8,044 bases of DNA from Chromobacteriaceae bacterium (GCA_030151505.1 JASLDQ010000021.1:1-8044), one strand, 5' to 3'. Counted from the stretch's first letter, positions 1-6,828 are shown. Translations and numbers: made by a program. Notes: generated by a model from the sequence alone, not told the origin.

Positions 1-486
1 GTTCACCGACGCGCCTTCGGAATTGCTGATGCGCGGGTCCACCGCGCGGCCGGCGTCTTCGATCTCGCGGGAGATGTCGATGGCGCGCTCGACCGACAAT
101 TCCCACGGATGGCACAGATCGAGATCCTGTACGTCGCGTGCCAGCAGGGCCGGATCGGCCAGCCCGGCGCAATCGTCGGCGGCGGTGTAGCGGGCGATGT
201 TGAGCGCGGCGACGACCGTGTCGTGCAGCGCCTGGTCGCCGAAATCGGACGTGCTGGCATTGCCCTTGGATTGCCCCAGGTAGACGGTGATCCCGACGCC
301 TTTGTCACGGTTGTATTCGATGGTTTCGACTTCGCCCAGACGGACGGAAACGCCTTGGCCATAGCCTTCGGAGACCTCGGCCTCGGCCGAGGTCGCGCCG
401 AGGTCGCGGGCGATGTCGAGCACGCGGGAAGCGATGGAGGCCAGGTGGGCCTGATCAAAGCTGAAGCTGGATTCGGATTGGCTCAT
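1..486 (-). CDS. pmbA: PmbA/TldE, metalloprotease-family subunit (N-terminal part)
   Basis: N-terminal 162 codons of a PmbA (TldE) homologue; the remaining roughly 290 residues lie beyond the left edge. Known role of the family: TldE partners with TldD in a cytosolic protease that trims peptide precursors such as microcin B17 and degrades the CcdA antitoxin. TldD carries the metal site; TldE is the non-catalytic partner. Visible evidence: after a short polar start comes the family's N-terminal pattern, with A-x-x-A-E-A-E-V-S-E (residues 31-40), a VSVRLGEVETIEYNRDKGVGITVYLG-like beta stretch (46-71) and SxGNASTSDF (73-82), then the helical segment ending DPRISNSEGASVN (150-162), which is highly typical of PmbA/TldD. 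The start is the ATG at 484-486; no other in-frame start fits better, although the ribosome site is weak. It lies 76 bases downstream of the ABC ATPase gene on the same strand. The assignment to PmbA rather than TldD rests on the N-terminal pattern. Confidence 0.93.
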   Translation of the reverse strand, partial: MSQSESSFSFDQAHLASIASRVLDIARDLGATSAEAEVSEGYGQGVSVRLGEVETIEYNRDKGVGITVYLGQSKGNASTSDFGDQALHDTVVAALNIARYTAADDCAGLADPALLARDVQDLDLCHPWELSVERAIDISREIEDAGRAVDPRISNSEGASVN

Positions 487-542
487 GTCGGTTCACGGTT
501 GGGTAGCAGATGGGCGCGGGCCAAGGCCGCGCATCGGGGTCG

Positions 543-551
543 ATGGTATCA
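543..551 (-). promoter_or_regulatory. Possible extended -10 promoter for pmbA
   Basis: Reading the minus strand, TGATACCAT fits the extended -10 pattern TGnTAnnnT. It lies in the 76-base gap between the ABC ATPase stop and the pmbA start, which would give a leader of about 50 nt. No good -35 hexamer is present 16-18 bases upstream, so this is a weak prediction based on pattern only. Confidence 0.3.
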
Positions 552-567
552 CTGACCGCCCGTCAGT
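551..567. repeat. Short perfect dyad over the ABC ATPase stop codon
   Basis: ACTGAC (551-556) and GTCAGT (562-567) form a perfect 6-bp inverted repeat with a 5-base loop. The dyad overlaps the stop codon of the upstream ATPase gene and abuts the putative pmbA -10. No T-run follows on the minus strand, so it is not a standard intrinsic terminator. It could be an operator-like site or chance. Confidence 0.3.
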
Positions 568-1459
568 CGCGCAGTTCACGCCCGGTCAAGCGCAGGAAGA
601 CATCTTCCAGATTAGCCGGGCGCAGCAGGAAGCGGAATGGCACGCCCTGCAGGCGTTCGACGACGGGCTTGAGATCGTCGCCGTAAAAAAAGGCGGTTTC
701 GCCGCTGATCTCCAGTCGATAGGGTAAGCCGGCAGCCTCGGCCCAGCGGGTGGCGCCGTCGCCGTACAGCTCGACCACTTCGGGTTCGATGTGGCGGGCG
801 ATCAGTTCCTGCGGGCTGCCCTGGCCGATCAGCCGGCCGTGGTCGATCACCGCCAGCCGGTTGGCCAGCCGCTCGGCCTCGTCCATGAAATGGGTGGTGA
901 GCACCAGGGTCTTGCCCTGCCGGATCAACTGACGCAGGCGCTCCCAGATCAGGTGGCGGGCCTGCGGATCAAGCCCGGTGGTCGGCTCGTCGAGGAACAC
1001 GATGTCCGGGTCGTTGACCAGCGCTCGCGCCAGGGTCAGCCGCCGCTTCATCCCGCCCGACAGCTCGGTAACGCGGGCATCCGCCTTGCCGCCCAGCTCG
1101 GCGAACTCCAGCAGCGCCGGCAGGCGGGCGCGCAGCACCGCGTCCTTGATGCCGAAGTAGCGGCCGAACACCAGCAGGTTTTCCGCCACGGTGAAATCGG
1201 GATCGAGGTTGTCGAACTGCGGCACCACGCCGACGCGCATGCGCGCCTCGCGCGCCCGGGCCGGCACCGGCAGCCCGCACAGGCGGATGCTGCCGGAGGT
1301 CGGTTCGGTCAGCCCCAGCGCCATGCGCAGCAAGGTGGTCTTGCCCGCGCCGTTGGGGCCGAGCAGACCGAAGCACTCGCCCCGGCCGACGGAAAAACTG
1401 ACGTCGTCCACGGCGGTGAAGGTGCCGAACTGTTTGCGGATATGGTCGATGTCGAGCAT
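563..1459 (-). CDS. NodI/DrrA-type ABC transporter ATP-binding protein
   Basis: A 298-aa cytoplasmic ABC ATPase expected to power an ABC-2 type exporter. Motifs in order: Walker A GPNGAGKT (34-41), Q-loop in [14 protein letters not shown] (Q81), signature LSGGMKRR (133-140), Walker B IVFLDEP (153-159) followed by TTGLDPQ, and the H-loop histidine in [12 protein letters not shown] (H190). The [24 protein letters not shown] stretch and the C-terminal tail ending [16 protein letters not shown] are typical of the NodI/DrrA subgroup (lipo-chitooligosaccharide or drug exporters). The substrate cannot be read from the sequence, and nothing here indicates nodulation. An upstream in-frame TTG at 1573 would add 38 unconserved residues that overlap the purF terminator, so I chose the ATG at 1459, though its ribosome site is poor. 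NodI genes normally sit beside a NodJ-type permease; here the neighbours are purF (upstream, past a terminator) and pmbA (downstream), so the membrane partner must be elsewhere. Confidence 0.92.
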   Translation of the reverse strand: MLDIDHIRKQFGTFTAVDDVSFSVGRGECFGLLGPNGAGKTTLLRMALGLTEPTSGSIRLCGLPVPARAREARMRVGVVPQFDNLDPDFTVAENLLVFGRYFGIKDAVLRARLPALLEFAELGGKADARVTELSGGMKRRLTLARALVNDPDIVFLDEPTTGLDPQARHLIWERLRQLIRQGKTLVLTTHFMDEAERLANRLAVIDHGRLIGQGSPQELIARHIEPEVVELYGDGATRWAEAAGLPYRLEISGETAFFYGDDLKPVVERLQGVPFRFLLRPANLEDVFLRLTGRELRD

Positions 1460-1545
1460 GGCAGGTGTAGTCGAGGCGGCGAACGTCCGGCCGACGCGAT
1501 CCGGATAACGCCCGGCGCGGGTCGTCGAGATTCGATGGTAGACAT

Positions 1546-1579
1546 GAAAACGCCGTTTGCCCGCACGAGACAAACGGCG
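1546..1579 (-). terminator. Intrinsic terminator after purF
   Basis: CGCCGTTTG (1551-1559) and CAAACGGCG (1571-1579) form a perfect 9-bp stem with an 11-base loop. Read on the minus strand it is followed directly by TTTTC (1546-1550). It begins 45 bases past the purF stop codon, in the right orientation to end the folC–purF transcript. There is no T-run on the plus-strand side, so it acts in one direction only. Confidence 0.85.
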
Positions 1580-1624
1580 CTTCCGGCAGGCAGGGCATAC
1601 GGCCCCAAGGCCGCGCCCCGCGCC

Positions 1625-3160
1625 TTACATCAGGTTTTGCTCGGCGGCGTTCAGATTCATGTCGAGCAGGCCTTCATTGATGGCTTCCTCGCGCTGCATC
1701 TTGGAATCGCTGCGGGAGTTCTCCACTTCGGCCAGATAGGCTTCGGTGATGTCGCCGGTGACGTAGCGGCCGTCGAAGCAGCTCATCTCGAAGTCTTCCA
1801 GCTCCTTGTTGGCGCCGCTCACCGCCGCGCGCAGGGCTTCCAGGTCCTGGTAGATCACCGCGTCGGCACCGATTTCGGCTGCGATCTGTTCGACCGTGCG
1901 GTTGGTCGCCAGCAGCTCGGCGCGGGTCGGCATGTCGATGCCGTAGACGTTGGGGAAGCGGACTTCCGGCGCGGCGCTGGCGAAGTAAACCTTCTTGGCG
2001 CCGGCATCGCGCGCCATCTGCACGATTTCGCGGCTGGTGGTGCCGCGCACGATGGAATCGTCGACCAGCAGCACGTTCTTGCCGGCAAACTCGCTGGCGA
2101 TGGCGTTGAGTTTCTGCCGGACCGACTTCTTACGCGAAGCCTGCCCCGGCATGATGAAGGTGCGACCGACGTAGCGGTTCTTGATGAAGCCCATGCGGAA
2201 CGGCAGGCCGAGGTGGTTGGCCAGCTGCAGCGCGATCGGCATCGAGGTGTCGGGAATGGGGATGACGGTGTCGATGTCGAGGTCGGGCATCTGGCGGCGG
2301 ATCTTGTCGCCGAGTTGCTCGCCCATGCGCAGGCGGGCCTCGTACACCGAGGCGCCGTCGATGATCGAATCGGGACGGGCGAAATAGACGTATTCGAAGA
2401 TGCACGGCGTGCGCGGCAGCGGGTCGGCGCACAGGCGGGTGGAGCGGGTGCCGTCGAAGCGGATGACCACGGCCTCGCCCGGCGCAATGTCGCGCTCGAA
2501 CTTGAAGCCCAGGCAATCCAGCGCCACCGATTCGCTCGCCAGCAGGTATTCCGGGCCCTTGGGGCCCTGGTTCACGCCCATCACCAGCGGACGGATGCCG
2601 TTGGGGTCGCGGAAGGCCACCAGGCCGAAGCCGGCGATGATCGCCACCACCGCATAAGCGCCGCGCACGCGCTTGTTCACTTCGATCAGCGCGTTGAAGA
2701 TCGATTCCTCGCACAGTTCGCGGCCGTAGATCTGCTTTTGCAGTTCGTGGGCGAACACGTTGAGCAGGACTTCGGAATCGGAGTTGGTGTTGATGTGGCG
2801 CAGGTCCTGCCGGTTCATCGCCTCTTTGAGCTCGGCGGTGTTGGTCAGGTTACCGTTGTGCGCCAGCACGATGCCGTAGGGCGAGTTGACGTAGAACGGC
2901 TGTGCCTCGGCCAGGTTCGAGGCCGAACCAGCCGTCGGATAGCGCACGTGGCCGATGCCGGCGTTGCCGTGCAGGGAGCGCATGTTGCGGGTGCGGAATA
3001 CGTCGCGCACCATGCCGCTGCCCTTGTGCATCCGGAAACTGTTGCCGTTGGCGGTCACGATGCCGGCGGCATCCTGGCCGCGGTGTTGCAGGATCTGCAG
3101 ACCGTCGTACAAAAGCTGGTTGACGGGCGTCTGCCCCACTACCCCGATAATCCCACACAT
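1625..3160 (-). CDS. purF: Amidophosphoribosyltransferase (PurF)
   Basis: 511 aa, full length. It catalyses the first committed step of de novo purine synthesis: PRPP + glutamine to 5-phosphoribosylamine, glutamate and pyrophosphate, in the cytosol. The N-terminal class-II glutaminase domain begins MCGIIGVVG, with the nucleophile Cys2 exposed after Met removal. There is no propeptide, as in the E. coli type. Further glutaminase residues are Arg73 in GHVRYPTAG and Asn102-Gly103 in AHNGNLTN. The C-terminal phosphoribosyltransferase domain has the PRPP-binding loop [13 protein letters not shown] (363-375) and the flexible-loop region [10 protein letters not shown] (327-336). No iron-sulfur cysteine pattern of the Bacillus type was noticed. 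The ATG at 3160 has a GGAAG ribosome site 8 bases upstream (3169-3173). It is the last gene of the operon, 48 bases after cvpA and just before a terminator; the cvpA–purF pairing is conserved in proteobacteria. Confidence 0.98.
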   Translation of the reverse strand: MCGIIGVVGQTPVNQLLYDGLQILQHRGQDAAGIVTANGNSFRMHKGSGMVRDVFRTRNMRSLHGNAGIGHVRYPTAGSASNLAEAQPFYVNSPYGIVLAHNGNLTNTAELKEAMNRQDLRHINTNSDSEVLLNVFAHELQKQIYGRELCEESIFNALIEVNKRVRGAYAVVAIIAGFGLVAFRDPNGIRPLVMGVNQGPKGPEYLLASESVALDCLGFKFERDIAPGEAVVIRFDGTRSTRLCADPLPRTPCIFEYVYFARPDSIIDGASVYEARLRMGEQLGDKIRRQMPDLDIDTVIPIPDTSMPIALQLANHLGLPFRMGFIKNRYVGRTFIMPGQASRKKSVRQKLNAIASEFAGKNVLLVDDSIVRGTTSREIVQMARDAGAKKVYFASAAPEVRFPNVYGIDMPTRAELLATNRTVEQIAAEIGADAVIYQDLEALRAAVSGANKELEDFEMSCFDGRYVTGDITEAYLAEVENSRSDSKMQREEAINEGLLDMNLNAAEQNLM

Positions 3161-3208
3161 AAGAGAAACTTCCGCGTCGATGTTGCGGCGCCACCGGCGC
3201 CGGATTGG

Positions 3209-3757
3209 TCAAGCTTTGATAAAGCCTTGCAGCGGCAGGGTCAGCTGTGGCCGCCCGTCCGCTTCCTGCTGGAAATTGATCCGGGCTGCCATCGCCTCCG
3301 GCAGCCAGTGTTTGAGCGACATCGCCAATTGCTCGAACGGCGCGGCCAGCACGGCGTTGCGCCAGAACGGTTCGGCCGGCATGTGCGTCAACCCGCCGAG
3401 CATCACGATCAGCGTGGCCAGCAGCACCCCGCGCGCCACGCCGAACAGACTGCCGAGCAGGCGATCGGCGCCGCCCAGGCCGATGCCGTGGATGAGCTTG
3501 CTCGCCACCAGACGGAACACCGCCAGCAGCAGCCATACCACCACCATCACCACGACGAAGCTGGCCAGCCAGCGGACGTCCTGGGTGGGAATGGCCTGCG
3601 GCAGCAAAGGTTCCACGCTGGCGGCGTATTCCTTGGCGACATAGAAGGCTCCGACCCAGCCGGCCAGCGACAGGAGCTCACTCACCATCCCGCGCATCAG
3701 CGCCAGCACGGTCGACGCGAGGATGACGCCGAGCAACAGCCAGTCCAGCCCCGTCAT
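3209..3757 (-). CDS. cvpA: CvpA family inner-membrane protein
   Basis: 182 aa, close to the family's usual length of about 160-190. CvpA is a small polytopic inner-membrane protein, first named because E. coli needs it for colicin V production and since linked to envelope stress and bile tolerance. Its molecular activity is not settled. Four hydrophobic segments are visible at about residues 5-22, 26-43, 64-86 and 103-122. The family opening D-W-L-L-L-G-V-I-L-A-S-T-V-L-A-L-x-R-G (5-23) is present, as is the conserved G-x-x-D-R-L-L-G-x-x-F-G-x-x-R-G pattern (95-110). The C-terminal 60 residues are soluble and amphipathic. The start ATG (3755-3757) overlaps the stop of the SPOR gene as ATGA and has only a weak ribosome site, so its translation is probably coupled to that gene. 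purF follows after 48 bases. Confidence 0.95.
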   Translation of the reverse strand: MTGLDWLLLGVILASTVLALMRGMVSELLSLAGWVGAFYVAKEYAASVEPLLPQAIPTQDVRWLASFVVVMVVVWLLLAVFRLVASKLIHGIGLGGADRLLGSLFGVARGVLLATLIVMLGGLTHMPAEPFWRNAVLAAPFEQLAMSLKHWLPEAMAARINFQQEADGRPQLTLPLQGFIKA

Positions 3758-4644
3758 TGCGGCACCACGATGCCGGAAACGCCGGCCTTGTTGATGCGCG
3801 CCAGCGCGGCGCGTGCGTCATCCTGGCTGGAGAAAGGTCCGACGCGCACACGGCTGACTTCGCCCTTGCTGGTCTGCACCTTGCTGAGCTGGGCACTGAC
3901 CCCGGCGCTGGAAAGCTTCTGCTTCAGTTCCCGCGCCTTGTCCGGGTCGGCCAAAGCGGCGACCTGAATCACGAAATGCCCGCCCTTTTCGGCCGGCTTG
4001 GGCTTGTCGGCGGCCTTGGCCTCGCTTTTCACCTTGGTCGGTTCCGCATCGCCGTCGAACTTGCCGGCCAGAATGGCGGCCGGGTCGCTCTTGCGTTCGG
4101 GCCTGGATTCTGACTTCGGCTCGGGCTTGGACTCGGCCTTGGGAACCGGCTTGGCTTCCGCCTTTGGCGTGGGTTTGGGATCGGCTTTGGGCTCGGACAC
4201 CGGCTTGCTGTCGGCTTTCTTGTCTTCGGATTTGGACGCAGTGGCCGGCTTCGGTTCCTTGGCCGGCGCGGGATGTGCTTCCGGCTTCGGCGTCTCGGCC
4301 CGGGGTGCCGGCTTGACCGGCGCGACAGCCGCCTCGGCCACGACCGCCGGTTTGGGGGGCGGCGTCGCCACCGGCTTGGCCGGCACCGGGCTGACCGGCT
4401 CGACCGGCATTGGCATCGTCTGCTCCTCGGCCGGCGGCACCTTGGCCGCCGCGCTCTTGAGCGGCGCGCCACCGGCCGCGACGATTTCGACCGATTCGGG
4501 ATGCATGTCCTGCTGCGGTTTGCTGTCGACTACGTTCCACAGCACGATGACCGCAAGCAGCGTCATGGCGACTGCGCCGACCAGACGGCGGCGGGCCCGC
4601 TTTCTCAGGAGCGTCAGTTCCTGCTGGCTGCTCAATCCGGTCAT
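3754..4644 (-). CDS. SPOR-domain inner-membrane protein (DedD-like)
   Basis: 296 aa, single-pass inner-membrane protein. Order: a short cytoplasmic N-terminus with a basic patch RKRARRR (14-20), one transmembrane helix (about 21-39), a long periplasmic linker rich in Lys, Pro, Glu and Ala (about 41-220), and a C-terminal SPOR domain (about 221-296) with HFVIQVAALADPDKARELKQKL and SRVRVGPFSSQDDARAAL. SPOR domains bind peptidoglycan strands stripped of stem peptides at the division septum; DedD is the E. coli example and its gene also lies between folC and cvpA. A role in cell division is therefore inferred from domain and position. The ATG at 4644 has an AGGAAAG site just upstream (4651-4657) and follows the folC stop by 21 bases; the stop overlaps the cvpA start. 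The linker is low-complexity and not expected to be conserved in sequence. Confidence 0.93.
   Translation of the reverse strand: MTGLSSQQELTLLRKRARRRLVGAVAMTLLAVIVLWNVVDSKPQQDMHPESVEIVAAGGAPLKSAAAKVPPAEEQTMPMPVEPVSPVPAKPVATPPPKPAVVAEAAVAPVKPAPRAETPKPEAHPAPAKEPKPATASKSEDKKADSKPVSEPKADPKPTPKAEAKPVPKAESKPEPKSESRPERKSDPAAILAGKFDGDAEPTKVKSEAKAADKPKPAEKGGHFVIQVAALADPDKARELKQKLSSAGVSAQLSKVQTSKGEVSRVRVGPFSSQDDARAALARINKAGVSGIVVPQ
4087..4314 (-). repeat. Low-complexity Lys/Pro-rich coding repeat in SPOR protein linker
   Basis: Residues 111-186 of the SPOR protein are degenerate repeats of the KPxPKAE / SKPEPK kind, encoded by similar short GGCTTGGG/CGGCTT-type blocks on the plus strand. The copies are not identical. 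The tract probably acts as an extended spacer across the periplasm and may vary in length between strains. Confidence 0.7.
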
Positions 4645-4665
4645 CGTATGCTTTCCTGCACTAAA

Positions 4666-5943
4666 TCAGCGGTTTGTCCCCTGCCGCGCCGCCATGACGG
4701 CAGCAACGGTATGGAACGACCCAAAGGTGACGATTCTATCATTTTCGCTTGCGCGGGATAAGGCGGCCTCGTAAGCCTCGGCCAGCGTGGCGAATTGATG
4801 CACTTCGCGCACGCCGTGCTCGGCCAGCCTTGCCGCCAGCACGTCGACCGGCAGCGCTCGCGGCGTGTCCAGGATCGGCGCGATATACCAGGCGTCGAAC
4901 TCGCCCTTCGCCAGTTCGATCACGCTGTCGATGTCCTTGTCGGCCAGCATCGAGAACACCGCAAAGCGGTTCTCGGCATAACCGATGCCTTGCAGGCTGG
5001 CGACCATCGCCCGCATCGCGTGCGGATTGTGCCCGACGTCCAGCACCGTGATCGGCCGTCCCGGCAGGACCTGGAAGCGTGCCGGCCACTCCACTTCCAG
5101 CAAGCCCTGGCGGATCGCGCCCAGCCCGACCGGCAGACGCTCGCGCAGGATCTCCAGCACCGCCAGCGCGGTGGCCGCGTTGCCCATCTGGTAGCCGCCG
5201 CGCAGCGCCGGAATCGGCAGACAGTGGCGGCGCGCCTTGCCGCACCAGAACTCCCACTGCAGCTGATCGGTCTTGCTGAACCCGAAGTCGCGGCCGATCA
5301 GCTTCAGCTCGGCACCGATGGCTTCGGCATGCCCGACCAACCGGGCAGGCGGATTGGGGTCGGCGCACAGGGCCGGGCGGCCGGCGCGATAGATGCCGGC
5401 CTTCTCGAAGCCGATCTGCTCGCGGTCATCGCCCAGCCAGTCCTGGTGGTCGATGTCCACGCTCACCACCACCGAGCAGTCGGCGTCGAACACATTGACC
5501 GAATCCAGCCGGCCGCCCAGCCCCACCTCCAGCACCGCCACGTCCACGCCCGCGTCAATGAAGCACTGCATGGCTCCCAGCGTGCCGAACTCGAAATAGG
5601 TCAGCGGCACCTCGCCGCGGGCGGCCTCGACCTGTTCGAAACCGCGGATGATGGCCGCGTCGTCGAGCGGCTGCATGTCGATGGCGACACGCTCGTTGTA
5701 GGCCAGCAGATGCGGCGAAGTGTAGGTACCAACCTTGAATCCGGCACAGGCGAGGACCTTGGACAGCATCGCGCACACCGAGCCCTTGCCGTTGGTCCCG
5801 CCAACCACGATCAGCGGGAAATCCGGCGCGAGCTTCATCGCGTCCTTGACCTGGCGGATGCGGTCCAGTCCGAGATCGATGCTTTTGACGTGCAGGGTTT
5901 CCAGGCGGGTCAGCCAGTCTTGCAGTGTTGCCGGTGTGTTCAT
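4666..5943 (-). CDS. folC: Folylpolyglutamate synthase / dihydrofolate synthase (FolC)
   Basis: 425 aa, the usual length. This Mur-ligase family enzyme adds glutamate to dihydropteroate (making dihydrofolate) and extends the gamma-glutamyl tail of tetrahydrofolates, using ATP, in the cytosol. Visible motifs: P-loop VVGGTNGKGSV (46-56), TYTSPHLLAYNER (73-85) of the folate-binding loop, LEVGLGGRLDS (138-148), SVDIDHQDWLG (161-171), the EKAGI lysine expected to be carbamylated (K181), and the C-terminal domain motif LDVGHNPHAM (301-310). The protein ends near the typical TFGSFHTVAAVM (406-417). The start ATG (5941-5943) overlaps the stop of the YgfX-like gene as ATGA and has little ribosome-site complementarity, pointing to coupled translation. 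accD, which precedes folC in many proteobacteria, is absent here. The SPOR gene follows after 21 bases. Confidence 0.97.
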   Translation of the reverse strand: MNTPATLQDWLTRLETLHVKSIDLGLDRIRQVKDAMKLAPDFPLIVVGGTNGKGSVCAMLSKVLACAGFKVGTYTSPHLLAYNERVAIDMQPLDDAAIIRGFEQVEAARGEVPLTYFEFGTLGAMQCFIDAGVDVAVLEVGLGGRLDSVNVFDADCSVVVSVDIDHQDWLGDDREQIGFEKAGIYRAGRPALCADPNPPARLVGHAEAIGAELKLIGRDFGFSKTDQLQWEFWCGKARRHCLPIPALRGGYQMGNAATALAVLEILRERLPVGLGAIRQGLLEVEWPARFQVLPGRPITVLDVGHNPHAMRAMVASLQGIGYAENRFAVFSMLADKDIDSVIELAKGEFDAWYIAPILDTPRALPVDVLAARLAEHGVREVHQFATLAEAYEAALSRASENDRIVTFGSFHTVAAVMAARQGTNR

Positions 5944-6386
5944 GAGGCGTCGGAATTCTGTGAATCGTGTTGGGAGATCAATCGGGGCGAAACATGCCAG
6001 CGCAAGAGCACGCGCAGCTGGCGCAAAGTATCGACCGGCGCGGAATCGGGCAGCAGGACCAGCGAGGAACGTCCCTGCCGCCGCTCCAGCCGCAGCACGA
6101 TCAGCCAGGGCGTCGCCACGGAATCGGCCAGCACCCGAACCGGCTCGCCGGCACAGGCAAGACCGCCCTGCGCATCGATGTCGACCACCTCAAGCCGGCC
6201 TCCAAGCCAGCCGAGACGGCGCAGGGGCAGCCACAGCGCGGGCACCAGCAGCAGCGAGAGCCAGCCCGGCACGTCCGCCCGGAGCACGCCGGCCAGCGCC
6301 ATGAAACCGGCCAGCAGCACCAGCGCCAGCCCGATGCGGCTGGGGCGCGGCGTCACGCGGAACGGCGCGAGCCCGCGCAGAATCAT
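5940..6386 (-). CDS. YgfX-like small inner-membrane protein
   Basis: 148 aa. The layout matches the YgfX family (also called CptA): a basic N-terminus with RPSR (14-17), two close hydrophobic helices (about 18-36 and 41-54), a basic turn PLRRLG, then a soluble beta-rich tail with GEPVRVLADSVATPWLIVLRL-like strands (80-100) and the typical ending LLPDSAPVDTLRQLRVLLRW (111-130). In enterobacteria YgfX is encoded beside SdhE (CptB) and has been reported as a toxin affecting FtsZ and MreB, though other work disputes the toxin role. The family match is by pattern recognition. An upstream in-frame start at 6494 would overlap the preceding gene by over 100 bases with unconserved sequence; the ATG at 6384-6386 gives the ATGA overlap seen elsewhere in this operon, so I chose it. 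Its stop overlaps the folC start. No SdhE gene is in the window; the neighbour is a different acidic protein. Confidence 0.75.
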   Translation of the reverse strand: MILRGLAPFRVTPRPSRIGLALVLLAGFMALAGVLRADVPGWLSLLLVPALWLPLRRLGWLGGRLEVVDIDAQGGLACAGEPVRVLADSVATPWLIVLRLERRQGRSSLVLLPDSAPVDTLRQLRVLLRWHVSPRLISQHDSQNSDAS

Positions 6387-6730
6387 TCGAGCGGGGTGTT
6401 GTGCAGCGGCGTATCGACCGCGTCGAGCACCATCGAATGGATTTCGACGTCGAACCACTCCCAGAAGGTCTTGAGCGAACGGTCCTTCGGCCACAGCGCG
6501 GGGTCGTCGTACCAGCTCGACAACTCCATCTCGAACAGCTTGTCGACGATCTCGTCGATGAAGGCCACGCCCTCTTCCGGCTCGTCGAACTCCGGCATCA
6601 TCACCACGGTGCAGTCGGCGCGCAGGCTGTCGAGCGACAGCTCCATGTCATTGTCGGGCACGGCGTTGAGCCAGTCGGCGAAGGGTTGCTTGGGCTTGAT
6701 GACGGCCACGGAACGGTCGACGAAATACAT
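6383..6730 (-). CDS. Small acidic protein of unknown function
   Basis: 115 aa; I do not recognise a named family. It begins MYFVDRSVAVIKPKQPFADW, and the clean ordered sequence with good codon use suggests a conserved real protein. It is strongly acidic (26 Asp/Glu against 8 Lys/Arg by my count) and carries five tryptophans, four of them in the C-terminal half (SSWYDD, ALWPKD, TFWEWFD). There is no signal peptide or membrane segment, so it is probably cytosolic. The ATG at 6728-6730 is chosen over an in-frame upstream start at 6772 because a CAGGAG ribosome site sits 7 bases before it. It is the first gene of the operon, and its stop overlaps the start of the YgfX-like gene as ATGA, so the two are probably made together. 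It lacks the RGxxE motif of SdhE, so it is not simply that YgfX partner. Confidence 0.8.
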   Translation of the reverse strand: MYFVDRSVAVIKPKQPFADWLNAVPDNDMELSLDSLRADCTVVMMPEFDEPEEGVAFIDEIVDKLFEMELSSWYDDPALWPKDRSLKTFWEWFDVEIHSMVLDAVDTPLHNTPLE

Positions 6731-6737
6731 GGCGGAA

Positions 6738-6743
6738 CTCCTG
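6738..6743 (-). promoter_or_regulatory. Ribosome binding site that fixes the operon's first start
   Basis: CAGGAG on the minus strand, with 7 bases between it and the ATG at 6730. It is one of the best Shine-Dalgarno matches in the window and rules out the longer reading from 6772. Confidence 0.8.
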
Positions 6744-6784
6744 AACTCTGCACCGGAAAAGGGTGGGCGCAACGGCCCAAAACG

Positions 6785-6810
6785 AAAGCCTCGCGGCCAG
6801 GCGAGGCTTT
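6785..6810 (-). terminator. Terminator-like hairpin in the operon leader
   Basis: AAAGCCTCGC (6785-6794) and GCGAGGCTTT (6801-6810) are a perfect 10-bp inverted repeat with a 6-base loop. On the minus strand the stem is followed by TTTCGTTTTGG, a broken T-run; on the plus strand by TTTATTGTTG. No gene ends here in either direction, since this is the divergent region. If the predicted minus promoter is right, the hairpin starts about 11 nt into the leader, so it may be an attenuator, a 5' RNA stabiliser, or a barrier to stray transcription. The structure is certain; its function and strand are not. Confidence 0.6.
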
Positions 6811-6828
6811 ATTGTTGTAGTGGACCGG

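Noticed and set aside
1460..1573. N-terminal extension of the ABC ATPase to the TTG at 1573
   Set aside because: The added 38 residues are Arg/Ser/Thr-rich with no family similarity and would start inside the purF terminator stem.
791..3967. A 3.2-kb plus-strand open frame (1058 codons) antisense to the ABC ATPase, purF and cvpA
   Set aside because: Its translation is His/Gln/Arg/Ala-rich without recognisable domains and it crosses three clear minus-strand genes and a terminator. It arises from the GC-biased third codon positions of the opposite strand.
3998..4774. Plus-strand open frame with Gly/Ala/Leu-rich repeats opposite the SPOR linker, resembling a secreted repeat protein
   Set aside because: The apparent repeats are only the reverse reading of the Lys/Pro-rich linker codons, and there is no promoter or ribosome site.
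4795..6474. A 559-codon plus-strand open frame antisense to folC and the YgfX-like gene
   Set aside because: The composition is typical of an antisense shadow, it has no ribosome site, and the opposite strand carries a full FolC with all motifs.
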